DNA from: an uncultured Mycoplasmatota bacterium
GTDB lineage: Bacteria; Bacillota_I; Bacilli_A; RF39; UBA660
Assembly (NCBI GenBank): GCA_948329525.1
Contig: CAOJBM010000007.1
Coordinates: 1 to 37,270 of the forward strand
DNA length: 37,270 nt
Direction of reading: 5' to 3'
Shown here in pieces: positions 6,963 to 12,719 of this stretch; within the stretch, counting starts at the first letter, position 1; each line of letters starts with the position of its first letter. A program made the translations under genes and the position numbers. The notes beneath the pieces were generated by a model. It saw nothing but the letters and a program-made list of their open reading frames with translations. It ran no database searches and was not told the origin of the DNA.

Positions 6963-7011
6963 AGCTCGCAGTATGCCAGCGACCCACTCATAGAGGTGGG
7001 GTTATTTTTTG
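6963..7011 (+). ncRNA. Short two-hairpin RNA ending in an intrinsic terminator
   Basis: Directly downstream of the promoter pair, about 50 nt hold two hairpins in series: TCGC (6966-6969)/GCGA (6979-6982) with the loop AGTATGCCA, then CCCAC (6983-6987)/GTGGG (6996-7000) followed by GTTATTTTTT. The local GC content is far above its surroundings and no ORF fits. From memory, the TATGCCAGCGACCC stretch resembles the small RNA found beside abiF-type (Abi_2/HEPN) abortive-infection genes, but no such gene is in the window and I could not test this. Otherwise it is a plain terminated sRNA. Confidence 0.5.
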
Positions 7012-7017
7012 TTTAAA

Positions 7018-7048
7018 TATAAAAAATAAGAGCTTTTAACTCTTATTT
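7018..7048 (-). terminator. Terminator of the minus-strand operon
   Basis: AAATAAGAG (7024-7032) pairs with CTCTTATTT (7040-7048) across a 7-nt loop; on the minus strand a run of U follows (the A-run at 7021-7026). It lies downstream of the last minus-strand gene (7123-7422). The stem may also stop plus-strand transcripts that pass the two-hairpin RNA. Bases 7049-7122 show nothing further. Confidence 0.6.
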
Positions 7049-7122
7049 AAAATTTCTTTTTGCACCTTTTGAAAACCCACTAAATGCGGAAAATATCAAG
7101 AATAAGAATCTTAACATATTTT

Positions 7123-7422
7123 CTAGTCCTCGCTTTCATTTTTAGGAATCGCAATATATTCGTAATGTGTATAATCTTCTATGTTGTCGTTATCTTCTTC
7201 GTTAAAATATTGATAATCAATGTATTTTATTTCATAATAATTATAATCAAATACATCATTGTTATTTTCAACATCTGGTTGTATTTCTTTAATTTCTACA
7301 ACTTCATCATTATACTTTTTATTATTTTCAATTTTTGGTAATTCTTCTACTATCTTAAAATATTCATAAAAATGTGTTTTGTCTTCATCTCTATAATTAA
7401 CATAAACTTTTATTTTTTTCAT
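7123..7422 (-). CDS. Acidic Tyr/Asn-rich phage protein, 99 aa
   Basis: GAGAGGTG precedes the ATG at 7422. Highly acidic and aromatic (NNNDVFDYNYYEIKYIDYQYFNEEDNDNIED), with a basic beta-like start (KKIKVYVNYRDEDKTHF). Strongly acidic small phage proteins often mimic DNA or block host enzymes, but nothing here proves that. It is the last gene of the minus-strand operon. Confidence 0.65.
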   Translation of the reverse strand: MKKIKVYVNYRDEDKTHFYEYFKIVEELPKIENNKKYNDEVVEIKEIQPDVENNNDVFDYNYYEIKYIDYQYFNEEDNDNIEDYTHYEYIAIPKNESED

Positions 7423-7467
7423 TTTCTTTGCACCTCTCTAAAATTATTATATCATATTTATTTTTAT

Positions 7468-7698
7468 TTAGTCTTTTTTCTTACTACTTAAGAATGTGAC
7501 TTTTTCGGCTATTATATAAATGTCATTTTCATTTGTTTGTATTCTTTCTTTTTTTAAATTTTTTTTTTAATAAAATATAGCAATTATATCTTTTTTATAA
7601 ATACAAAGAAATCCATCTTTTTTTAAATTTTCGATAACTTTGTGTATATCTTTTGCCTGTTTTAATCTGTTTTTAATGGTTTTTGCTTTATCAATCAT
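7468..7698 (-). pseudogene. 43-aa ORF interrupted by in-frame TAA, with coherent same-frame tail
   Basis: ATG at 7698 follows AGAGAGGTG and overlaps nothing. The first 43 codons (MIDKAKTIKNRLKQAKDIHK...IYKKDIIAIFY) end at TAA 7569-7567, next to a 10-A run on this strand. The same frame then stays open for 32 codons to TAA at 7470-7468 and reads like a protein terminus: RIQTNENDIYIIAEKVTFLSSKKKD with a basic tail. IAEKVTFLSSKK resembles the last core strand of single-stranded-DNA-binding (SSB) proteins. It may be a 76-residue gene with a nonsense mutation, or a real 43-residue gene beside an SSB relic. Confidence 0.5.
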
Positions 7699-7700
7699 TT

Positions 7701-8000
7701 CTACACCTCTCTAGTTTCATCACATTTTATTAATAAGTCCCAAGTATTGAATGAATTAACATCTTTTTTTAATATGTCTTTTTTATAATAAAGTGCTATA
7801 TCACATATATGACTTAAGTCCATATAATGTTCACTTTTTAAATAAGCCTTATGAATAAAACCTATTAAATATATTAAATCTTGCTCGTTTAAATTTTCTA
7901 TGTATAATCTATCGCTACATTTTAAGTTATAATATATAATAAAATGTAACATATAATATTTATGATTTTCTATAAATTTATCATATTCTTTAAAATTCAT
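7701..8000 (-). CDS. Hypothetical phage protein, 99 aa
   Basis: The start at 8000 (MNFKEYDKF) is chosen because GAGGAGTG sits 6-7 nt upstream; the in-frame ATG at 8018 has no such site. The protein is helical and rich in Tyr/His (IENHKYYMLHFIIYYNLKC; HKAYLKSEHYMDLSHICDIALYY). No recognised family. It overlaps its upstream neighbour by 11 nt. Confidence 0.65.
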   Translation of the reverse strand: MNFKEYDKFIENHKYYMLHFIIYYNLKCSDRLYIENLNEQDLIYLIGFIHKAYLKSEHYMDLSHICDIALYYKKDILKKDVNSFNTWDLLIKCDETREV

Positions 8001-8205
8001 TGTTTTCACACTCCTCAATTACTTGTTTAATTTCTTCGAATTCTACTTCATTAATAATGTCACTTAAGTAATAAGCAAGTTGATTTTTACTATTATTAAA
8101 ATTATTAACTGCATAATCAATCATATTTTTAAATGTATTATAAGTGAAATGATTAAATTCACAATTAAATGTATCTTGTAAGTAGTCCATAATTTTATTT
8201 GTCAT
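7990..8205 (-). CDS. Hypothetical helical phage protein, 71 aa
   Basis: AAAGAGGTG upstream of ATG 8205. All-helical by pattern (MTNKIMDYLQDTFN, FKNMIDYAVNNF) with an acidic C-terminus (EVEFEEIKQVIEECENNEF). No recognised domain. Part of the overlapping minus-strand operon. Confidence 0.65.
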   Translation of the reverse strand: MTNKIMDYLQDTFNCEFNHFTYNTFKNMIDYAVNNFNNSKNQLAYYLSDIINEVEFEEIKQVIEECENNEF

Positions 8206-8208
8206 TTT

Positions 8209-8409
8209 TTACACCTCTTTACTTTCTAATATTTTTTTAATATCGTAAATCATTTCGGAACATTGCCAAAATGCTCCATTTAATTGATTTTTATATTTTT
8301 CTTCTTGTTCTTTTAATGCTCTAATAGCTTCTATTTTTCTTAATCTGTCTAGTTCATCATCTAATTTTTTAAGTTTTTCGTCTAAATATTTTATCATTTT
8401 TTCTTTCAT
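8209..8409 (-). CDS. Coiled-coil phage protein, 66 aa
   Basis: MKEKMIKYLDEKLKKLDDELDRL is a continuous charged helix, followed by KEQEEKYKNQLNGAFWQCSEMIYDIKKIL. I start at ATG 8409 because GGAGTG lies about 11 nt upstream; the in-frame ATG at 8427 overlaps that ribosome site. Likely an oligomerising coiled-coil protein; function unknown. Confidence 0.62.
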   Translation of the reverse strand: MKEKMIKYLDEKLKKLDDELDRLRKIEAIRALKEQEEKYKNQLNGAFWQCSEMIYDIKKILESKEV

Positions 8410-8463
8410 ATTACTTTTACACTCCATTAAATTGCAATTTTTCTTTTATTAAATCTATCATCT

Positions 8464-8901
8464 TTACCAACCCATTTCTTCCATTTTTTTAAAGTAGTCA
8501 TCTTGTGCAATTTTCCAAGCCTCTTTCATAATCACATTACTCATAAATTCATCGTAACTTATTCCTAGTTTTGCTAAAGTTTCTGTTTTGTCATATGTAA
8601 CATAATATTCATGGTTGCTCATTTCATATCTAAAAGCACTTATCAAAAATTCTTTATCTTTTAAAGCATTTTCTAGTTCTTTATTATGCCTTTTAAATGT
8701 GTTAATAATTAATTTTTTATCTTTTAATAAGGCAAAGCCACCAAAACCAATACTAAAAATGTTGTCTTCCAGTTCTTCTACAGAGTTGAAATTTAATTCT
8801 TTCGCTTTTTTTTCTAATTGTTCCTTACCAAATGCAAAATGTAAGGGTAGTGAGTTTGTTTCTTTCTCATGTCGTTCTTTTAGTTCTTTATATTTTTCCA
8901 T
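8464..8901 (-). CDS. Conserved phage protein, DUF7659-like
   Basis: 145 residues from ATG 8901, placed 1 nt after the upstream stop with a GAGG-type site inside that gene. The order of conserved blocks is: N-terminal KYKELKERHE, SLPLHFAFGKEQLEKK, IFSIGFGGFALLKDK, FKRHNKEL and YEMSNHEYYVTYD. This pattern (LP..FAF..EQ, then GGGG/GFGG and NHEY.I/VTYD) is widespread in phage and gut Firmicute accessory genes under the DUF7659 label. No catalytic function is known. Confidence 0.75.
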   Translation of the reverse strand: MEKYKELKERHEKETNSLPLHFAFGKEQLEKKAKELNFNSVEELEDNIFSIGFGGFALLKDKKLIINTFKRHNKELENALKDKEFLISAFRYEMSNHEYYVTYDKTETLAKLGISYDEFMSNVIMKEAWKIAQDDYFKKMEEMGW

Positions 8902-8902
8902 T

Positions 8903-9175
8903 TTATTCAGCCTCAATTCTATAAGTTCCATTGTCAAATTCTTGTATGTGATATTCATTACTTGCAACGTATTCAAATATGCCAACTTCTTTATAATTAA
9001 TAATATTTACTATAATGTCATTATCTTCATTAGCAAATAATACATCAAATGCTTTATTTCTTAAACTATAGCCATTTTTTAAATTACTATAATAAAAGTC
9101 TTTTCCTTCTAATTCTAAAATTTCTTCGATTTCATTTCTACATAAATTTTTTGTGTTTTCATAATTCCACTTCAT
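8903..9175 (-). CDS. Hypothetical phage protein, 90 aa
   Basis: A TGGAG-type ribosome site lies 9 nt before ATG 9175. N-terminal helix (YENTKNLCRNEIEEILELEG), then a beta-rich part (DIIVNIINYKEVGIFEYVASNEYHIQEFDNGTYRIEAE) with alternating strands. No family recognised. Its stop is 1 nt from the DUF7659-like start. Confidence 0.65.
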   Translation of the reverse strand: MKWNYENTKNLCRNEIEEILELEGKDFYYSNLKNGYSLRNKAFDVLFANEDNDIIVNIINYKEVGIFEYVASNEYHIQEFDNGTYRIEAE

Positions 9176-9240
9176 TTTTAATTTTCTCCATCTCTCTTTA
9201 AATTAATTTTTTGTAGTAGGGAAGAAAGTATTTTTTTAAG

Positions 9241-9396
9241 TTAGTTTTCTAATAAGTCTTTACAAATCTGCTCTTGAACACCATTTCTTATACAATTATT
9301 ATAGGTTTTTAAGTTTAAGTTGTAGATTATTATAAAAAATAGTATAATTATAAATGTGAAAATTAATATTTGTTTTTTCTGTTTTTTAGTTTTCAT
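9241..9396 (-). CDS. Small single-pass membrane protein, 51 aa
   Basis: From ATG 9396 (AGAAAGG about 9 nt upstream). A basic N-terminus (MKTKKQKKQ) is followed by one strong transmembrane helix (ILIFTFIIILFFIIIYNL) and a polar tail with two cysteines (NNCIRNGVQEQICKDLLEN). The positive-inside rule puts the tail outside the cell. It is the first gene after the 9590-9618 promoter. Role unknown; superinfection exclusion is one possibility for a phage membrane miniprotein of this kind. Confidence 0.6.
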   Translation of the reverse strand: MKTKKQKKQILIFTFIIILFFIIIYNLNLKTYNNCIRNGVQEQICKDLLEN

Positions 9397-9421
9397 AATT
9401 TCTATACCTTTCTAAAACCCC

Positions 9422-9450
9422 TTGACTTGTTTTGGAATTTGGTATAAAAT
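9422..9450 (+). promoter_or_regulatory. Plus-strand sRNA promoter
   Basis: TTGACT (9422-9427), 17 bp, TAAAAT (9445-9450); a TATAAA starts two bases earlier. It faces right, against the surrounding minus-strand genes, and is followed about 50 bp later by a perfect terminator. Confidence 0.55.
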
Positions 9451-9456
9451 TAACTT

Positions 9457-9544
9457 ACTATTAAAAACACGTATAGTGATTTTGATAGTTTGTTATGTTA
9501 GATAGTGTTAAGACGTCCAAATCTTTAGAACACTATCTTTTTTT
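9457..9544 (+). ncRNA. Putative ~88-nt sRNA antisense to the minus-operon leader
   Basis: From the predicted start near 9457 the transcript ends in a perfect 10-bp stem, AGATAGTGTT (9500-9509)/AACACTATCT (9529-9538), which can extend inside by AAGA/TCTT, with U7 at 9538-9544. The U run exists only on the plus strand, so the terminator is directional. No ORF with a ribosome site lies inside. The sequence is antisense to the 5' leader of transcripts from the minus-strand promoter at 9590-9618, suggesting control of that operon. Confidence 0.55.
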
Positions 9545-9575
9545 ATACCATTTTTTAGTAGTATGTCTTTCTTCC

Positions 9576-9618
9576 TGTACTACAATTATAGTATACCAAA
9601 TTGTAGTACACACGTCAA
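9576..9618 (-). promoter_or_regulatory. Minus-operon promoter with TGTACTACAA operator pair
   Basis: Read leftward: TTGACG (9618-9613), 17 bp, TATACT (9595-9590). The spacer contains TGTGTACTACAA (9612-9601 on the minus strand), and an inverted copy TGTACTACAA lies at 9576-9585 on the plus strand, giving perfect 10-bp arms 15 bp apart that bracket the -10. It should drive the genes from 9396 to 7123. Confidence 0.7.
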
Positions 9619-9650
9619 TACTTTTTTGTTAATTTTCTAACATTTTTTTA

Positions 9651-9824
9651 TTATTTTTTATTTAATTCTTTTATCATTTGATTTTGTAACCATGTTTTAA
9701 ATTGTAGATTTTTTTCTTTTAAATTCTCATCAAATAATTTAGATATATCTTTGTTTATCCATGCTTTATATAACTTTTGAGTTTCTCTTCTTCTTTTATC
9801 TACTTTATTATATATACTTTCCAT
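9651..9824 (-). CDS. 57-aa RHH-like putative autorepressor
   Basis: The start at 9824 follows AAAGGAG by 9 nt; longer in-frame extensions to 9974 lack a ribosome site. The C-terminal part, DISKLFDENLKEKNLQFKTWLQNQMIKEL, matches a minimal ribbon-helix-helix unit (strand, helix A, short turn, helix B), and the N-terminus is basic (KVDKRRRETQKL). Its own promoter (9850-9878) and the next promoter downstream (9590-9618) carry the same 12-bp operator in the same place, so an autoregulated repressor of the leftward operon is the simplest reading. The family assignment is by pattern only. Confidence 0.6.
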   Translation of the reverse strand: MESIYNKVDKRRRETQKLYKAWINKDISKLFDENLKEKNLQFKTWLQNQMIKELNKK

Positions 9825-9849
9825 TTTTATATAACTCCTTTCAATAATG

Positions 9850-9878
9850 ATTATAACACGTTGTAGTACACATTTCAA
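9850..9878 (-). promoter_or_regulatory. Promoter of the RHH-like gene with spacer operator
   Basis: Read leftward: TTGAAA (9878-9873), 17 bp, TATAAT (9855-9850). The spacer begins with TGTGTACTACAA (9872-9861), identical in sequence and in position to the spacer of the 9590-9618 promoter. Confidence 0.72.
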
Positions 9879-9879
9879 G

Positions 9880-10536
9880 CATGAATTGTATATCATTCTA
9901 TAATACATATATAGTATATAATAATAAATAATAGTAATATATATTTTTATATTACTATTATTTATATAACTCATATATTATATATATTAAGTATTTAAGT
10001 ATATATATATTATTTAGTATATTTATAGTTTTATATTATTATTTAGTTTATATATTTATTTATAGTGTGTGTATTTATTATACTTATTTATTAGTTTAGT
10101 ATTATATATTTCTTAGTAGTAATTTATATTTACTTATAATTATATCTATGTAGTTATATGTATTATATATGATATTTTATGTATGTAAATAGTTCTTAAA
10201 TATTTATAAGTACTAAATATGTATTATAGCTATATTTTAGCTATTTTTTGTATGTGATTCTTTGTTCGATTGTCGATTGATATTCAATGTACACTATTAA
10301 CGATTAATGAACGTTGGTACCCCTTCCCCCCAGATATGCACCAATATAGGCTGAATTACTCCCTCACAGAATCGCAACATAAAAAAACTTTGATATATAT
10401 GAATACTATCATTAAAATATATATGTACATAGAAATAATAAATAATTTTAATAACAGAAATATTTTCTAGTATTAAATAAATAAAAGAAGAAAATAAAGA
10501 AATTTACCAGTATTTAAAAAATATCAATTTTTTATC
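9880..10536. other. Long AT-only spacer between divergent transcription units
   Basis: Bases 9880-10260 are almost pure A/T, with no credible ORF on either strand. A more mixed island at 10261-10390 has paired TCGATTG copies (CGATTGTCGATTG), a TTGATATTCAA near-palindrome and a C-rich patch (CCCCTTCCCCCC). The rest to 10536 is again AT-rich. Leftward early and rightward late transcription diverge here, so a replication origin or DNA-unwinding region is possible, but I see no clear iterons or DnaA boxes. Confidence 0.5.
9924..9965. repeat. Perfect 18-bp inverted repeat (cruciform/hairpin)
   Basis: ATAAATAATAGTAATATA (9924-9941) and its exact reverse complement (9948-9965) flank a 6-base loop. 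It lies about 45 bp upstream of the RHH-like gene's promoter. Neither side has an adjacent U run that would clearly make it a terminator. Confidence 0.75.
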
Positions 10537-10565
10537 TTGACAAATATAAAAAAAGAGAGTAGTAT
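10537..10565 (+). promoter_or_regulatory. Promoter P1 of the giant ncRNA (TAGTATCT family)
   Basis: Consensus TTGACA (10537-10542), 17 bp, TAGTAT (10560-10565) followed by CT. It shares TAGTATCT with the sites at 12564, 12675 and 15208. Confidence 0.72.
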
Positions 10566-10571
10566 CTTATC

Positions 10572-11520
10572 ACTCTAAAAAGAGAACTTTTTAGAGATAG
10601 ATGTTTTTCAAAGCATTTATACAAAACCTCCAGATTCTTTATGGTTGCCTTTAGTAGGTAACCTAGAGCAGATTAGTCCCCCTACATCTGTTCTAGAGTA
10701 TCTATTAGAGATACAACATTTAAGTTCTTTGACAAGTGAATATTTTGAACTATATGAAAGACTTCATACAATGAAGTATAGATATTATCTAGTCCTTATT
10801 ACCTTTGAGAGAGATTTTAAAGGGGATTGAGTGAACTTTTATAGTGATATAAGAGTTAGAACCTTCAAAGAAGGGAAATAGATAATAGTAGTTTATTATA
10901 AGAGTTTATATGGCATAATGAACTTGTCGTTGACAATCAAAATTGCTAACATAAGGTTAGATGATAACTTGTGAGTAATATTATCTGTGGTGGATAAAGT
11001 GAAATCAAGAATAACCAACAAGTCAATTTGTAGTTGATACCTAGTGATAGGAGTATAAGACAAGAAGTTAGTTCAAGTAGCACAAATTCTACAGTTATGG
11101 ATAATTAAAAGTTTTCGATGAATGCGAAAAAAGAAAATGAACAATAATGGTTTGCCTAACGTGTGTGAAAGTTGATAAGAGAGATTTATCCTAGTATTTT
11201 AAAAGCTAAAGAAGAATAAGTGGTCGCTCCCTTATGAGGCTCTTTAGTGGCTAGTGGCTGAACAATAAATGGTTATAATAAATTAGTGTGAGGAATACCT
11301 AAATATTCATTTTTTAAAGAACTTAAATGATAATGGGAGTTGGTAGTCCTAGCCTAGCTTCGGCGGTCGTAGAAATACGAAGCACAAAATAGATAGCAAC
11401 CATAGCCTAAATACAAAATTAGGATTCTACTAAAATGTATCATCTACCAAAGGTAGACGGATATTCTTAAGTCGTTAGATGTCAGCTAGCGATTTATGTT
11501 TATGTGGAACGTCTACCAAT
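10572..11520 (+). ncRNA. Giant structured phage RNA (GOLLD/ROOL-like candidate)
   Basis: About 950 nt follow promoter P1 without a credible gene, yet are more GC-rich than their surroundings and full of hairpins: CTCTAAAAAG/CTTTTTAGAG near the 5' end; GGTTGCC/GGTAACC; AGAGCAGAT/ATCTGTTCT; GTATCT/AGATAC; CTTCAT/ATGAAG; CGTA-GAAA-TACG with a GNRA loop; CCTAA/TTAGG; TCGTTAG/CTAGCGA (11472-11492). A long-range 8-bp helix GGTAGACG (11452-11459)/CGTCTACC (11510-11517) closes the 3' domain 5 nt before a tRNA. Known giant phage RNAs GOLLD (about 800-900 nt) and ROOL (about 600 nt) are structured, non-coding and typically tRNA-adjacent; length favours GOLLD. The match is by architecture only, not by covariance model. 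Confidence 0.62.
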
Positions 11521-11522
11521 AT

Positions 11523-11598
11523 TGCCTTATGGTGAAATGGTAACACATTAGACTTTGAATCTGACATTTTCTAGGTTCGACCCCTAGCAAGACAACCA
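11523..11598 (+). tRNA. tRNA-Gln(UUG)-like, slightly degenerate
   Basis: The anticodon arm TTAGA-CTTTGAA-TCTGA gives anticodon TTG. The T-arm CTAGG-TTCGACC-CCTAG is perfect and CCA is encoded (11596-11598). The acceptor stem TGCCTTA/CAAGACA has C.A mismatches at pairs 3-70 and 7-66, and the variable region is 6 nt, so charging may be weak. It may act in translation of the CAA-rich phage genes, or as an RNase P signal that frees the 3' end of the giant RNA. A weak AAGAAT/ATTCTT-TTTT hairpin follows near 11610. Confidence 0.72.
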
Positions 11599-11649
11599 AA
11601 TGAATTTTAAGAATTATTTATTCTTTTTGATATTAACTAAAGGAGATAT

Positions 11650-11826
11650 ATGAGTTATAGAGTTAAAAGGAGAGTTAGAAAAAAATTTCTTCAACAAATA
11701 CTTAGAAGTTGGGGAACAGATATAAATTGTAGAAGGAAAGATAGACTAAAAAGTAAATTAGTAAGAACGAGAATTAAGAGGAATACATCAAAAGAGGTAC
11801 AAGAATATGAAAAAGGAAAAATTTAA
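11650..11826 (+). CDS. Small Arg/Lys-rich protein, 58 aa
   Basis: AAAGGAGATAT precedes ATG 11650. MSYRVKRRVRKKFLQQILRSWG and DRLKSKLVRTRIKRN make it strongly basic, about a third Arg/Lys, with no acidic cluster until the end: a likely nucleic-acid-binding protein. It overlaps the next gene by 20 nt. No family recognised. The first protein gene after the giant RNA and tRNA, so the same P1 transcript probably expresses it. Confidence 0.58.
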   Translation: MSYRVKRRVRKKFLQQILRSWGTDINCRRKDRLKSKLVRTRIKRNTSKEVQEYEKGKI

Positions 11827-12043
11827 TAAAGATAAAAGATGTAATATGTGTAATGGCATATCAGGAGAGTCTATTGGTGGCTTTTCATTTCCTTTAGATA
11901 TATTTATATTAAATGATAAATTTGTCTATTTATGGGAAGATGAAAAAGATGAAGAAAATATAATTGATAAAAAGAAAATAAATTTTTGTCCTTATTGTGG
12001 TTGTCAATTAAGAAAAAATATAGATTGGAAATTGTGCGATTAA
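11807..12043 (+). CDS. Zinc-ribbon phage protein, 78 aa
   Basis: Two CxxC pairs, CNMCNG (13-18) and CPYCGC (about 61-66), frame a hydrophobic core (GGFSFPLDIFILNDKFVYLW), forming a small zinc ribbon. AAAGAGGT lies upstream. The stop is directly followed by the RecU-like ATG. A frequent type of small phage protein without a known role. Confidence 0.72.
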   Translation: MKKEKFNKDKRCNMCNGISGESIGGFSFPLDIFILNDKFVYLWEDEKDEENIIDKKKINFCPYCGCQLRKNIDWKLCD

Positions 12044-12544
12044 ATGAAAAATAGAGGAAAAATATTTGAACAAAACTTCAAAGTAAGTGTTCCTAAAGAA
12101 ATACTTTATGAAAGATTTAAAGATGGAACGGCTAATTTTAGAGGAAATGGAAATGGAAATGAAAATGTTAGATTTCAAGCAAAAAATGTTTGTGATTGTT
12201 TTCTCTTTGATGGTTCGATATTACTTTATTTAGAACTTAAAAGCCATAAGAGTAAAAGTATTCCTTTATCTTGTATTAGGAGAAATCAAGTTGACGAACT
12301 TATAAAAAGGCAAACTTATCCTAATGTTATAAGTGGCTTATTAATAGAATTTAGTGATATTGAAAGAGTGTTTTACTTAAATATAGCTGATTTTATGCAC
12401 TTTACTACTAATGAAGAACGAAAAAGTATACCTTTAGAATTTTGTATAGATTGTGGGATAGAAGTGGAAGTGCAAAAATTAAGAAGTAATAACCGATATA
12501 ACGTTCAAAAATTATTTGAAGATGTAGTAAATAGAGATTTGTAG
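12044..12544 (+). CDS. recU: RecU-like Holliday junction resolvase
   Basis: 166 residues in the RecU/PrfA-like restriction-endonuclease fold: NRGKIFEQNF (3-12) start motif, DCFLFDG (51-57), catalytic LELK (E64, K66) and Q82 in RRNQVDEL. RecU cuts four-way junctions; phage versions resolve branched replication intermediates before packaging, fitting its place just upstream of terminase. It is slightly shorter than cellular RecU (about 200 residues). Starts at the stop of the zinc-ribbon gene. Confidence 0.85.
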   Translation: MKNRGKIFEQNFKVSVPKEILYERFKDGTANFRGNGNGNENVRFQAKNVCDCFLFDGSILLYLELKSHKSKSIPLSCIRRNQVDELIKRQTYPNVISGLLIEFSDIERVFYLNIADFMHFTTNEERKSIPLEFCIDCGIEVEVQKLRSNNRYNVQKLFEDVVNRDL

Positions 12545-12563
12545 AAAAATATTTCAAAAATTC

Positions 12564-12592
12564 TTGACATTTATAAGATTATCATTTAGTAT
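12564..12592 (+). promoter_or_regulatory. Promoter P2 (TAGTATCT family), leader promoter before terS
   Basis: TTGACA (12564-12569), 17 bp, TAGTAT (12587-12592), then CT. The predicted start near 12599 leads into a short leader that ends at an intrinsic terminator. Confidence 0.72.
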
Positions 12593-12598
12593 CTAGTC

Positions 12599-12673
12599 GC
12601 ATAAAATTTACGGATTTTATGTACGAGGGTTTTTTGTTTTTAGTCTTGTGAGAGGTGAAAATCCTCTCTTTTT
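12599..12673 (+). ncRNA. Terminated ~75-nt leader RNA (pR'-tR'-like)
   Basis: Hairpin CATAAAAT (12600-12607)/ATTTTATG (12614-12621) comes first, then an intrinsic terminator, GAGAGG (12650-12655)/CCTCTC (12663-12668) with U5 at 12669-12673. No ORF fits. A strong promoter plus terminator just before terS recalls the lambda late leader, which is read through only with an antiterminator; it may equally be a free sRNA. Confidence 0.6.
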
Positions 12674-12674
12674 G

Positions 12675-12703
12675 TTGCTTTTTTATCAAAAATAGTTTAG
12701 TAT
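12675..12703 (+). promoter_or_regulatory. Possible promoter P4 (TAGTATCT family) at terS
   Basis: TTGCTT (12675-12680), 17 bp, TAGTAT (12698-12703), then CT. The -35 box is weak and the predicted start (about 12710) falls in the terS ribosome site, so this may be a protein-binding copy of the motif rather than a working promoter. Confidence 0.4.
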
Positions 12704-12719
12704 CTTGGTGGTGATTATT

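Noticed and set aside
7084-7341. 85-aa hydrophobic plus-strand ORF
   Set aside because: It is the antisense shadow of the acidic minus-strand gene at 7123-7422, which has a good ribosome site.
8417-8461. 14-codon minus-strand mini-ORF between 8409 and 8464
   Set aside because: It could be a leader peptide, but it is too short to separate from chance.
8615-9040. 141-aa plus-strand ORF rich in Ser/Leu/Phe
   Set aside because: Antisense to the DUF7659-like gene and its neighbour; composition is typical of a shadow frame.
10270-10470. 66-aa plus-strand ORF in the AT-rich spacer
   Set aside because: No ribosome site, no protein-like composition and no operon context.
10645-10830. 61-aa plus-strand ORF inside the giant RNA
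   Set aside because: It overlaps several perfect RNA helices, has no ribosome site, and the codon use is unlike phage genes.
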